From Ectocarpus siliculosus (Eukaryota > Sar > Phaeophyceae > Ectocarpales > Ectocarpaceae), in assembly GCA_000310025.1 (NCBI GenBank), contig FN649728.1, positions 2,921,737 to 2,976,305 of the forward strand: a stretch of DNA of 54,569 bases, written 5' to 3'. A program made the position numbers and the translations under genes. The notes under the pieces were generated by a model. The model had not been told where the DNA came from, ran no database searches, and worked only from the letters and a program-made list of their open reading frames with translations. Shown piece after piece: positions 1 through 11,700 of the stretch (the first letter of the stretch is position 1; each line of letters opens with the position of its first letter).

Positions 1-410
1 CCTTGCGTACGGATGACAGCTACGTATGACTTAAATTTATTTTCTGGTGCTTTCACTTCCATAGACAGTTGTAAGCACTGTGTAACTGCCTCGAGGAAGC
101 TTGACCATTTTAACACAACGTGGTGCGATCATCCCCCGTTGCGCGGAGTGAGGGTTCTCGACCCCGCACAACATGATCTACTCGACCACCATTATGGTTA
201 CCGCCAAAAAAAAAACCGAGGTAAAAAAAAAACGGTAACCTGGTTGCCGAGTTCACGAAGTGAATTGGCTTGTTTTACAACGTCGTTGCCAAGCGACGAA
301 AACCCAATCCCGATGACAAACACCGAGTGGGGGGCTTGTTTTACAACGTCGTTGCCAAGCGACGAAAACCCAAATCCCGATGGCAAACACCGAGTGGGGG
401 GGGGGGGGGG
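1..410 (+). repeat. G-run repeat family, copy A (5' truncated by window)
   Basis: This is the 3' two thirds of a 0.6-kb non-coding repeat seen five times in the window. From left to right it holds a unique body, an inverted pair (ggttaccg at 196-203, cggtaacc at 233-240) enclosing two A tracts, and two 66-bp tandem units starting near 269 and 335. Each unit contains a partly palindromic core (gtttt..cgtcg..cgacg..aaaac) and ends in a G run. The copy ends in 15 G at 396-410, and copy B starts directly after it. Open frames inside are short and low in complexity, so I read it as non-coding. Confidence 0.9.
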
Positions 411-1070
411 TGTACTCATAGTCGTGCATGCCGTAGTCGTTTGACCATTGACCTCGCATCCCTACAAAGCCGGGACGGAGCACGCCGGGTTCTCACCGGA
501 CCAGGCTCTCACATCACCAAGCGCGAAGCGCCGTGAGGTATTTGGCGACTCGTATGAAGGGTGAGCTGCATCCTGCTAAGGGTGTTCGGCATCTTGTGCT
601 TACTTCCTTGCGTACGGATGACAGCTACGTATGATTTAATTTATTTTCTGGTGCTTTCACTTCCAGAGACAGTTGTAAGCACTGTGTAACTGCCTCGAGG
701 AAGCTTGACCATTTTAACACAACGTGGTACGATCATCCCCCGTTGCGCGGAGTGAGGGTTCTCGACCCCGCACAACATGATCTACTCGACCACCATTATG
801 GTTACCGCCAAAAAAAAAAAACGAGGTAAAAAAGAAAAACGGTAACCTGGTTGCCGAGTTCACGAAGTGAATTGGCTTGTTTTACAACGTCGTTGCCAAT
901 CGACGAAAACCCAATCCCGATGGCAAACACCGAGGGGGGGGCTTGTTTTACAACGTCGTTGCCAAGCGACGAAAACCCAATCCCGATGGCAAACACCGAG
1001 GGGGGGGCTTGTTTTACAACGTCGTTGCCAAGCGACGAAAACCCAACCCCGATGAAAAACACCGGGGGGG
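411..1070 (+). repeat. G-run repeat family, copy B (complete)
   Basis: This is a full-length copy of about 660 bp. It starts with tgtactcatagtcgtgc right after the G run of copy A and ends in a 7-G run at 1064-1070. It carries three 66-bp tandem units, starting near 876, 942 and 1008, against two in copies A, C and D and one in copy E. Its end lies 16 bp from the stop codon of the MYB gene at 1087. Confidence 0.9.
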
Positions 1071-1086
1071 ACAGATTTCCTGGCTT

Positions 1087-3409
1087 TTAACATACCTCAT
1101 CAAACTCCGCGCCGTGCGCACCACTGTTGCCGCCACCGACCGTAAACGCAGGCGCTTCTTCTGCCTGCCTCACCATCATCATCATCGTCGTCGTCGTCGT
1201 CGCGCCCAGCGCCGTCTCGCGGTACACACCGCGGTGACCCCTGCCACCACCTTCCCCGTCCTCCTCTTCGCTTTCGCTCGATCCGCCGCCGCCGCCGCCG
1301 CTGCTGCCGCTGCTGACGCTCCGCCTGCGTCGGCGGGTGCGCGTGGTGGCGCTGCTGCGGGCGTAGTCGTAGCTCTCCTCGCTGTTGGTGTCGTAGTCTT
1401 GGTCATCGTCGTGTCTGGATTTCCGGCGGTTTCGAGGGGGAAGCGGCAAGCATGGTTTTACCATACCATACCATACAATACCATACCATACCATACCATA
1501 CCATCATGCCACAAAACCACAGGAGCACGCAAAAGCGAGGGATCAATCACACAAGGGCTTTTTACGGGGCGAGGAGGATCGACCCACCACAGCGGGGGCG
1601 TTCCACGACGTGGCACGGCACCACAAGCACCGTCGTGGAGGGGGCGCCTACCTCGGGTGGCGGCCACGATTGCGGCGCTTCCTCAGGCTCATGAGCCTCC
1701 CTTCCGACTCCGCCGGGCTGTTCGCCATTGTGCTGCTTCGCAAGTTCCTGCAGACAAGAAAAAAAATGGCAACAAAATAATCAGAGTAGGAGTAAGAACA
1801 TCATCATGTCATCACGTGCACTATTTTGTGTACAACACACACTTTTTGCAAATAAAAAAACGATTTCAAGTATGCATGCATGCGCACACCCGCAAATGTG
1901 AAACTCTGCAAAAACGACCGGCATGCAATGAGAACAATACACCGCTGGTTGCTGCCCACGGTAACACATTTACTTGCACTTCGAGCGCGAATGGGCATGA
2001 ACCTTGTGCCCTACTGCTGTTGCTATAACTCCTCCTCCTCTTCCTCCTCCTTACCGTGACACAGAGGCGGGGCGAGGCTTTCCAGCGTCCATGGTGCTCA
2101 TGAGGGTTGCGGGGTCCAGGTGTGACGTGCCACTAGCCTGCGCCTTGGACAGCTTCTGGAAATACTTCTGGGCATGAGTGCTGCGGGCAACAAACACCCC
2201 GTGGATACAACAAACAGAAAGAGCCACGCGGCCGGGTGGGCATGGAAGGTTGTGAGAGCGGAAAGCTTGCAAGCGCTCACGCGCGACATTGGAACAAGGG
2301 CCTATCCTTTTGACTGTTTACGCGTTCGTGTAGTGTATTATTGTAGTGGGGGTGGCCTCATCATCGGGAAAAACGAAAAAACGATGCGCACTATCACCCA
2401 CAAGAATGTTGAGTCTCTGTTGCAACAAGCAGTGATAAGTCGTTGGTGGCCAAAGTATTATTTTCGACTGAGCTTCAAGGAGTTGGAGCGATGAGCTCCA
2501 CCTCCTTCATTACTTTTGTTTGCTGCCCCCCGCCTCGGTTTCGTTTTAGTCTTAACGTACTAGCATACATAAGGAGGACATTTTTTTTTTTCGGAGGACA
2601 ATTGCACACAAACCAGAATCAAGACTACTCGTTCGAGACGACGCGGCTGCAATCGAAGGCATTCTTACGTCAGCCAGTGAATGAAACTTGTGTTACAAAC
2701 TCAACTATCTATGTCGTCTAATTGTGTCCATCCAGCATCTTTGAGAACCACCGAAGCTCGTTTCGTGTCCATGAGGAAGGAATATTCTTGAATATTTTGA
2801 GATGTTTGCGAGTAGACATTGCATACAATATGGTCATGCTGGACAGATCTTTGAAAGGCCAAGGACAAAGTTACATTCCTCACAAGGTGGATGTCCGGGA
2901 TAGAATGATGCTGCTGCCTGCGGATACGCTCGAAGCCTCCTACTCTTTACCGTACACACCATGATCGCGGACGAGCGTTGCCTTTCTGGCTGCACTCTTC
3001 TCAAGGTTAGGTTCAAACTTCTCAAGGTTAGGTTCAAACTTCAAAAACCGAAAACGTACAAATCTGCCGGGAAGGCGAGTAATTTTGCGTTGTTTGCACT
3101 TCCAAAGGGCATGTGTGCACGTGTGCACATTCTTTCAGCCACGCAATATCAACATTGAAAGGCGCCGTCTTCCACTCGCATGCGTAACGATAGCCCTGCT
3201 GTGAGCGTTTTCGGCTGCCGCTGCCTTCCCTCTCCTACAACGGCGGCGGCGTTGGACACGCCTACATACGACCATGAGACTAAACGTATGCATACCACGG
3301 AGAACTGTCTGGCAGAGGGACGGGAGGGAGCCCAGGTCCAAGCAGCAAGTAGACAAACAGAGCCAAGCGCGCAGGCGGAGGCGGGCAGGCAGGTAGGCAG
3401 GCAGGCGGG

Positions 3410-3440
<31 letters not shown>

Positions 3441-4840
3441 AACGACCAGTTCGTCCTCCCCCTGCACCGCAGCATCTGCTGCTGCCCATACGCATCTACG
3501 TTATTTGCAGCTGTAGCTAGTAGCTATGTAGAGAAAGGTGGTTTCCGGGGAAAATCGCGGGAGAGGGGGAGGGGGAGGGAAGATGGAAAAAGCTCATTGC
3601 CGTCACCGCAAACAGCAACAGCGGTTGTTTATTTTCCCTTCCACCACATCCTTGAGGAAAGCCATCCTTGAGGTGAGCGCAACGCACAACGAATACGCGA
3701 AAGAGTCGGCGAGCGAACGCAAAAAAAAAATAACCACGGCGCGAGTCAACCATTCCCCTCTCCTCTGATGCTGCCGCATGGGGTTCTCCTATCTCTCTCT
3801 CTCGCTGTAGAAACAGGTACATAGACGTCAACTTTTTTTTGGTGAAAAATACCACGTGAAGCATCCGTCGACATCTGGACTATGGTTGGTAGATGAACAG
3901 CCTGCCCAAACTGTTCAAATATCCGAAGGGACCAAAAAGAACAAGGAAAGAACACTTTTTTTCTCGCGCCGAAAGAAAGGCAGCAGTGGTGCGCATGCCT
4001 CATCTGCACACCTGCACCACAAAACAACCGACGTCTCCGCTATCTCTCTCCAAACGTGTGCGGACTGCCGCAAACAAACACACTGAACCCACCGAATTTG
4101 AACGACGGTCCTCGTCTGGATGAGGGTGGCGATCTGCTTCCACCCCTTGCCGTGAAGCTCGAGGCCCCTCAAAAACAGCCGGTGCTCGTCCGAAGTCCAC
4201 CGCCCTAATAAAAAGCATGTTACGTCACAAGCATACATACATTACCACAACGGTAAATTAATTGCAACCGGAATTCCGTGCAGCAACAGGAACACAGCAG
4301 CAACCATGGATGAACATACCGGCGGCGGTAGAAAAGAAAGAAGAGACAAAGAGAAAAAAAACGGTAGGGCAGAGAGGGTACGATTTTGGTCTCGAGCGAA
4401 AAAAAAATGGCGCCAAGCCTGCACCTACCGCAGCAGTCGCACTTGCTGTGGCTAGCTGCTGTGTCTACGACGTGTTGATACACAAAATGCAAATGTTATC
4501 GGCGCGCGTGTACAGACGGAAGGAGGAAGCCACCGAGCTCTTGTCGTAGAGGGTGATGTGGGTTATTTGCTCGGCACACGGAAAGTGTGGGTAGGCAGGC
4601 AGGCCGCGCTTCTGCACATGATCAAATCTGTTACTGGTTTTTTTCCCGGCACAGAGGAGCAGTTGTCAGAGGAAAAAAGGACGCGTGATGTTCTACATGT
4701 AGAAAAGACGTCCTTCCCTGAGAGGCGCGGGTTGCGCGCAACTCACCTGTGTTTTCGTTGCCCGGCTGGCACACACCCTCGTTGTCCAAGTTATCGCTGC
4801 TGCTGGCTGCGCCGTCGTCTACCTGGAGTTGAGACGACAT
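1087..4840 (-). CDS. One-repeat MYB transcription factor, THAQKYF class
   Basis: Predicted 251-residue nuclear DNA-binding protein. Exons on the minus strand: 4840-4747, 4204-4093, 2180-2055, 1747-1652 and 1414-1087. All junctions are GT-AG and phases match. Residues 32-80 form one SANT/MYB repeat with the three spaced tryptophan/aromatic positions (GRWTSDEH, GKGWKQIATLI) followed by RTHAQKYFQKL; the intron between QI and RTHAQKYF falls in the recognition helix. This signature defines the SHAQKYF R1-MYB class (CCA1/REVEILLE-like in plants). The rest is basic, Ser-rich and Gly-rich, with an acidic SESEEEDGE stretch. The ATG follows an open upstream frame, so an earlier start is possible. The 3' end is uncertain: the final codons GAG-GTATGT also make a good donor site, so the gene may continue past the repeats at 1-1070. 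Intron 2 (2181-4092) holds only simple and tandem repeats; intron 4 holds a CCATA array. Direct DNA targets cannot be read from the sequence. Confidence 0.8.
1461..1505. repeat. CCATA pentanucleotide microsatellite
   Basis: About nine CCATA units, one of them altered to CAATA, lie within the last intron of the MYB gene. Confidence 0.9.
2997..3038. repeat. 21-bp tandem duplication
   Basis: Two exact copies of cttctcaaggttaggttcaaa lie in MYB intron 2. Confidence 0.85.
3384..3440. repeat. AGGC tetranucleotide microsatellite
   Basis: Mostly uninterrupted GGCA/AGGC units fill this stretch of MYB intron 2. They produce long spurious frames of repeated CLPA or GRQA on both strands. Confidence 0.9.
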
Positions 4841-7151
4841 GTCTCTCGGCACAAGCTGCACACCTCCTGCCTGCTTTCTGCGTTGTTTGCTGGAAAAAAC
4901 AAAATGGACGGACGGGTGAAAGAAAAAAGGTGAAATCCGATGTTCTCGATGAGGGCAGCAGGACGCAGCGGCACAACAACACCAACAAGCACACTTCGCA
5001 GCTGCCGAACGCCGTTGAGGTTGTCTCAATGAGCCACAGACCCAACGGGACACCCACCACCACGCACGGATAGATAAGCACACACGCTTACGTGGCAGAT
5101 ACGTCACACGGTCGTGCGTCGCGAGGGTTCATCCCGCCTGTGTAATTGATTGCAGTTGGCCAGACGTGCCGTAAATCCCGCTGCTGCTGCTGGCAGCTCT
5201 CTCCGCTTGTACATATTTTTTTGGGCAACGAACGTTCTGTTACTTTCAAATCGGGCAACAATGCTGCTGTGTGTTCCGGAGGATATATCCGTTCACCTCT
5301 CTTCGTGGCCATCGCACAAATGCAGCCGAGGCTCTGTCGCTTTCCTACCCGCGTGCTTACAAAGAAGCTGCCGGGCAAACTGCAACGAGTAACGGACTTG
5401 AACTAACCACGCACCGCCAACAGGGAAAGAACGGTCTCGAGGCACGCACTGCAGCTTTGGCAAACAGGAGGCACATGCTGCTGCCACAAAACAAAAACGC
5501 TCCGCCATCATGACGCCTGACAACCGTTCCCTCCGTGTGCCGACAACGCCCCGGAAGAGCGGCACCACAACGACAGCAGCGACCAGCTCATACGAGAAGT
5601 CGGCTTCTACACGACAACGCCGGGCAACGCACGCACACAGCTCTGTGCCCCAGCAGCTACCCAACGCCTGTTCTAGAAAGCGGACCTGTTCTCTCGCGCA
5701 AATTTGCGGGTGCAAAATCGATGAAGCTCTTACACACGGACACACAGGATGTTGCTCTCTCAACCCTCTGCTCTAATGCTCTCACCTCGGTTATCAGGCT
5801 CCACACACCGTGCAGCGACAGGCTCTTCTCGCAGCAGCACTTCCCGTCGAGACAGAGCTTTGCAACAACAACAACAACAACAACAAGCAGCGTGCTTTCT
5901 CTCTCCGGTTGGTTGCCCTTTCTCGCTTTTAGGCAGTTTGTTCCTCCACAGCAACAACCTCTCTTTCCAGCTGAAGAACAACCCGCCGTTCGTTTGTCGG
6001 TGGTGGTTGGTTGGTTGCCAAAAACCCCTCTCCGTCCGTGTGTGAGCACAGCAGCAGCAGCACTTGTTGCAAAACCTTTCTTTTCGAGAACTCCTGTCAG
6101 AAGCCGCCGTCGTACCCGTCGTGTGTGTGTTTCCTCTGTGCTGGCTGTATACGGTAAAGTAAAAGAGACGTGTGTTGTATGGCCAGCAAGTCATCCGAAA
6201 GCAGGCACGACCCACCAAGATCCTTCGGCGCGACGAGCCGCCCTCCGTGTCAATCTTCCGTTACACACGGAAGTTTAGCCTGGAAGATCCTGATTCTTTC
6301 GTGCTCTTTTTCTGTGGGCATATCTACAGCAGTATCTCCATCTATCTCTCTCCAAACGGTGATGGTTGTTCCTGTTGTTGAGAGCTAGCAGCAGATGCAC
6401 ATGTCGCGGCTGTACAAACCCTCTCGGATATGCTGATGATGGTGTGCTTGGCCAAACTAAGCCTCTCGGAAAAGATGATTCACAAGAATAAGTACCCGTA
6501 TTGGGAGGTGGGAGGTTTTTTGTGTCAAAGTTGTCTGTGTGTCGAGAACTGATGTTGCCCTCACAAGTAAACGAAAAAGAGTTTTTTCTGTAGATAGAGA
6601 TGGATTTATTGTGTCAAAGAAAATAAATAAAAAAAGTGCTGAGAGAACTAACGCTCTGGTCGTGCCGACGTGCGACCTACTCACCATTGCGGTGTGCTGC
6701 TGCTGTACACCAGAGGTATCAGCTCAACAAAAGCTGTGCATGCAATGACACCGAATGATGCAAGTTACGTGAAGATGCGTCCAGCAGCAGCAGCAGTCGG
6801 TGTGTGTTCACCGTTCACAGCAGAAAGAAAGACCATCGTGCTGTCATCCACTTTTTTTTTTTTAGGGGAATGGCGTCCAGACTACACGGTAGCCTGCATA
6901 CTGCATACAGCAGTAGTCGTGGTCGGGAGACGCGTGATGACCACCACATCAACATATTCTCAGCACGGAAAACTGCCGTGATGCATGTACGTGAACAGCA
7001 GTCTGCCCTATGATAGGGCGTGCAATGTACAGCCCCGACGCCGCCAGCAATGTAGTCTAAATGCCATAGGTTGTGGTTGTTCCAGCACACACACATTGTT
7101 ACACACGTTGCCTGATTCCCATCTTGCACAATCAATTGTTGCCTTGCTTGG
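4841..7151. other. Region upstream of the MYB gene, no supported gene
   Basis: This stretch holds the presumed 5' UTR and promoter of the MYB gene and possibly the 3' UTR of the small candidate upstream. It is rich in CA/GT and CAG/CTG short runs and has a CAA run at 5863-5886. Several 60-250 residue frames exist, but they are low in complexity and lack matching splice sites. I see no TATA box or other motif I would defend. Confidence 0.5.
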
Positions 7152-8643
7152 TTACAGGTAGCGATCGATACTCTGTATGAGGCTTCCCTCTTCGGCGATT
7201 TTCGCCCACTTATGCATATTGAAGTTGTTTTTTCCCCCCACCTACACAAAAGTACAAGCAGCGGGGACCATGCAACAAATACAGGCTGTACGGCAGTACT
7301 TGCTCACGACCACAACATGGTTTTCCCAGCTTCCCCCTCTCAGTACACCTTCCCCCTTCTCAATCCATTTGCCAAGGAAACTTCAGCCATACAATAAATA
7401 AAGTGCTCAATGTCAAAACACATGGCGCAAGGGGCAAGGACCAAACACTTGAATCAATAATTCCTAACAAACTACTACAATAATACCACTTTCTTTTTTA
7501 CTGTGTACCCTGGTGCTATGTACGCCGCTCGGGAAGTGGTTCACGAACGCAAGGTTTGCACGAGTTACAGCCAGCCATTGGTAGCGGGCGTTTTCTCTCG
7601 ATGCGTCAGGGCTCGCGGTAAGCTGACGAACCTCGCGCACCTCTTGCCACAACTGCATGTGTGTCTTCTTCAGTTTTGCCAACAAATGAACTGCAAAAAA
7701 ACAAACCTACGTGTGTCAACACCCAAACCAGTAGTAGTTCTATATGCCAGCAACCATCTCGGCTTACCGCGCAAGGACATGTTTCGAAAGGGTGAACGCG
7801 GTGGGGATACGCCCAGAGACTTGGCATCAACTTGCTCTGTACCCCCTCTACCCGAACTCAGCCATTCTGCTTAAAATATCGCATCCGGTCAATCAAGAAC
7901 GCTTCACAGCCGAGACCAGCTCTGATCTTCCGTCCTTTTGCACCAGATCTTGAGCGATTGCAATGGAGTCCCTTGCGGGTACTGCTGTATTTCTCCCCCC
8001 CCCCCCCCCCGCCCCCCGGTGTTTGCCATCGGGATTTGGGTTTTCGTCGCTTGGCAACGACGTTGTAAAACAAGCCCCCCCCTCGGTGTTTGCCATCGGG
8101 ATTGGGTTTTCGTCGCTTGGCAACGACGTTGTAAAACAAGCCAATTCACTTCGTGAACTCGGCAACCGAGGTTACCGTTTTTTTTTTTACCTCGGTTTTT
8201 TTTTTTGGCGGTAACCATAATGGTGGTCGAGTAGATCATGCTGTGCGGGGTGGAGAAACCTCACTCCGCGCAACGGGGGATGATCGCACCACGTTGTGTT
8301 AAAATGGTCAAGCTTCCTCGAGGCAGTTACACAGTGCTTACAACTGTCTCTGGAAGTAAAAGCACCAGAAAATAAATTAAGTCATACGTAGCTGTCATCC
8401 GTACGCAAGGAAGTAAGCACAAGATGCCGAACACCCTTAGCAGGATGCAGCTCACCCTTCATGCGACTCGCCAAATACCTCACGGCGCTTCGCGCTTGGG
8501 TGATGTGAGAGCCTGGTCCGGTGAGAACCCGGCGTGCTCCGTCCCGGCTTTGTAGGGATGCGAGGTCAATGGTCAAACGACTACGGCATGCACGACTATG
8601 AGTACACCCCCCCCCCCCCCGTCTTTGCACAGACCGAACCCAT
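7152..8643 (-). pseudogene. Candidate small gene split by repeat copy C
   Basis: Three minus-strand exons chain in phase: 7836-7768, 7690-7632 and 7241-7152 (stop TAA at 7154-7152). They read a non-repetitive, amphipathic tail with AKLKKTHMQLWQEVRE and HKWAKIAEEGSLIQSIDRYL. Upstream, an ATG at 8643-8641 opens MGSVCAK and runs straight into the C run at the edge of repeat copy C. On the far side of the copy, a frame with EKYSSTRKGLHCNRS leads to a donor at about 7928 (tctg|gtgcaa) whose phase fits exon 7836. Without the repeat these pieces would give a small protein of roughly 100 residues whose start (Gly2, Cys5) resembles an acylated membrane-anchor signal. I do not recognise a family. The start codon lies only 78 bp past the RIB7 stop. 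The downstream exons are moderately convincing; the link to MGSVCAK is weak. Confidence 0.3.
7995..8620 (-). repeat. G-run repeat family, copy C (inverted)
   Basis: Inverted full copy of about 626 bp. On the plus strand it begins with a C run (7995-8010, then g and cccccc), has two 66-bp units with the cgtcg/cgacg core, the ggttaccg/cggtaacc inverted pair around A/T tracts at about 8170-8220, and ends in gactatgagtaca followed by 14 C (8607-8620). It lies just downstream of the RIB7 stop codon. Confidence 0.9.
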
Positions 8644-8720
8644 AAGAGCTCGGCAAATCTACTTACTGGCCTAGGCCTAACCTATTCGTATACAACAAGC
8701 ACAAGAACTAATCAACGACG

Positions 8721-11700
8721 CTACCTGGCACCCTGGCAGCACGCGGGCGCCCCAACTACAACTAGATCTTGCCCCAGCCGCACGAAGCCGACGTCCAGCA
8801 GAGGCAAGGGGAAACCTGAAGGTGATGACACCCACAAGCGTCCACCAGGCGCGGAGCAGAAATTAACGGGGAAAATACAGAAGGTTGCTGTTTCGGCTGC
8901 TGAACCACCGACCTGACCTCCTGACTCATACCTTGGAGGTCGCGCTGCTTGTGGCAACGCGTTGCTCTCGTGGTTACGATTCCTAACAAGTGCATCCGCT
9001 ATCATTCAAAACGATACCGGCTATGCTGGGAGCCTCCCCAGTTGTCAAGTACCTAAGGGAATAAGCCTGACGCCTACCGAAGTTCGGTTTAAAAGCCCAG
9101 GTGGTACAGACAAAGAGTTCCATCACACCTCCCGCGCGAATGTGGACTAGGCGTGTTCGGTGCGCCTACATATGGCGTGAGCAACATATTGGGGTAGGCC
9201 CGTAGCAACAAGTTTCTCTCCCGGTCGGTCTACCTGCGCCAGGGCTGGTCGTTCGTGCGCCACAAGCGTTCCCCTCCGTGGCCAAGACGTTGTAGCCTTG
9301 AAGAAACATCGGCGCGATCGTTACCACGACGCGGTCCACGAGCTGACCGTCGGGGTTGCGGCCGAACTCCTCGTCTCTGGCCATCTCTTCTCCGCACCCT
9401 CGCAAAAACGACGAGATTACGGTAGCCCCCCCCTACATACGTGGGGCGGTTTCGAACGGCATGCGATGGAAGTGGGGCACGTTAGACGGACCGCAGCAAG
9501 CGAACGCTCGAAACGTCTGAGCATTGAGGTCAAGCCGAAAGCACGTAGACGTCACAGGTATCAGGTTAGATTCCCCAACGAGGAGTCTAGACAACAAAAA
9601 CAATCGTTCGGGCAGCGGGGTCTGCAGGCATACATGGGTAGAACTAAACTCGAGTCGACAGAGCCTAGGACAGCGACCCGAAAGAAAATCGGAACCGACC
9701 TCGACCATGAGACTCCTGAAGCCCATTGAGTAGAGCTTTTCCAAGCAGTCGCCCACGTCGCAGCGGCCATCGGCCTGCAACGGGCTATGGACTATCACAA
9801 AATCATTCGCCGCGCGGTCTTCCGATCCCTCCCTGCTCCTCTGCGCCCACTCGGCCAGCCACCTTGGCTCGCCGGGGAAAGGAGATAAACACAACAAATT
9901 AGGCAAACAACAGGTGCTGCTGTGAATGTGGAGGAAATCGGAATCGACCGACGACCACTGCACAATATTCCCCTTTCCCGTTGCGCGCAAGAACGGTCCT
10001 TGTTCAAAGCACTCCAATTTTGGGCCCTGCAACGATGACTATTAACGAACAACGAACACATCTATGCATATGGAGCTACAAAGTTACTGGTGGAAGAGCT
10101 TTGGCGGTCGACCTAGCGATGACAGACGCCTTCTGCAAGACCGTAAGGCGCTACGAAAGGAGAAGGCCGTGGGAAGGCCCTTGCGCCCATATCGTCCATA
10201 TGCGTGCTTCGACGGCCCGAGGTATTCATGCAAAGCAGAGCAGAGGCTTGACAAGGAAGACGGCACCCACACGCCCGAAAAAGCACCATATGTTTCGTGT
10301 CCATGTCTTCAGCGCTTGTTGCGTTTTGCACGGAGCAACCCTATCGCCAAAAAAAGACGCCGCCTTGCAGAGGTCGACCAAGCCCACCAATACTGCCGCA
10401 TGGTGTTAGCACTACAACCTGTTTGTTCTTACAAGACGTTCACCACCACCGCCTGTTACCTCCACGCATCGGGAGACGATAGGTCAGTGAAAACGACCGC
10501 GCCGCCCAGACGCATGGAACGCGGTAGCTGGCTGAGATTGCCCGCCAAGACCACCGCCCGCGGGGCTGCTGTCTCCTTTTCCCCTCTTCCGATGGCATCG
10601 CTGCCTCTCGCTTGGTCGAAGGCGTCCTCCTCCTCTTCCTCGGAAGAGGTTGTGCCTCGGCCGCCGTCGCCACACGAAGCCGGAGGCCAATGCCGGATAT
10701 TGAGCCTGTATTGTTGCGAGTCGCGAGAGCCGTTCAGGCCAACATATCGGGCAGAGTGTGGGGAAAGGTGAGGCACGCTGCACGCTCATGTGCAGCGTAG
10801 CACACGTCCATCGTGCCATTCCGTGTGGGAAATATCGGTCACGGTCCACACATCGAAACAATGAAGGCACAGCAGCAGTGCAACGTTTCGAGAAAACGTG
10901 GGTGCGAGCCCTGACCGGTGTCTACGCTACGGCCCAGATGCTTGCAACAAGTCTCTACTTCAAATCACGGCCAAACCTTGGGTTATCTTGTCGCACCGTT
11001 CCGGCGCCTACGAGAATACCGTCATGGATGGACCGCAAGCCGTGCGTCATTGTTCGGCTTTCCGACCCGCTGAGAAACACCTGAAAAAGACCGTCAACAA
11101 CGCGCGAAGACGCCGCTATGACCCATGCAATTCCTCCCCCACACACACACCATCGTACAAGATGGTCACGTTCGCACCTTCCACCTCCATGCACTAAGAA
11201 CGCCGGTAGCCAAAAAACAAAATCAGCTCCATCAACATATCAACTTTAAGAGAAGGTTAGAAGTCTTTCGGTTGCCGTTAACCAGGAAATCTGAGCGACT
11301 GAAACTCTAATTGTGTTAAATATGCACTGTAAGAAATGACCGTGTGCAGGTTTTCTGCAATGTACGGTGCAGTAACATCTGGTTTTCAAGGCATGGTTGT
11401 GGCGTTGTAAGGTTAACACAAGAGCGGTCATTTGCCGAGCCACCGCGGCCACCAGTAGCTGGGCTGCTTGGTTGTACTCTCCCTGAGGTCTGGGTGGAAT
11501 AAACCGCTGACTTGCATACCATATAATTCATGCGTGACACTTCCAAGAAAAAATAAATGCCAGGGCTGTTCTCTCTGACCGCTTCTCCATGTGGTTTAGA
11601 TAAAAGAGCCGCGGACCGGCGATAGCCGCGACCTGATTTCCCCTTCATTCCAGGAGGGAAACAAAAGACTCGATGTATCGGCCTCTTCCAACGCGATGCA

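Noticed and set aside
269-410. CRISPR-like array of 66-bp units
   Set aside because: The units are contiguous, have no unique spacers, and belong to a dispersed eukaryotic repeat.
198-1093. Several open frames within repeat copies A and B
   Set aside because: The same short peptides recur with every 66-bp unit in all frames and on both strands. They are products of the repeat, not genes.
3135-3671. Overlapping frames of 70-160 codons with repeated CLPA or GRQA
   Set aside because: They are created by the AGGC microsatellite in MYB intron 2.
5535-6278. 247-codon plus-strand open frame
   Set aside because: Composition is dominated by CAG/CAA and CT-rich runs. There is no domain, and it lies in the upstream region of the MYB gene; more likely non-coding.
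6391-6490. Plus-strand reading with a Cys pattern CTCRGCTNPLG resembling part of a CXC/CRC zinc-binding motif, ending in a stop
   Set aside because: Only one fragment of such a motif is present, no matching upstream cysteine exon was found, and the surrounding frames are low in complexity. Probably chance.
9433-10032. Single 199-codon minus-strand frame taken as one exon of the reductase
   Set aside because: It reads through introns on both sides. Acceptor CCAAG at 9863 and donor GAG|GTCGGT at 9699 give the family-like sequence, and the next exon restores MVEGGATVISSFL.
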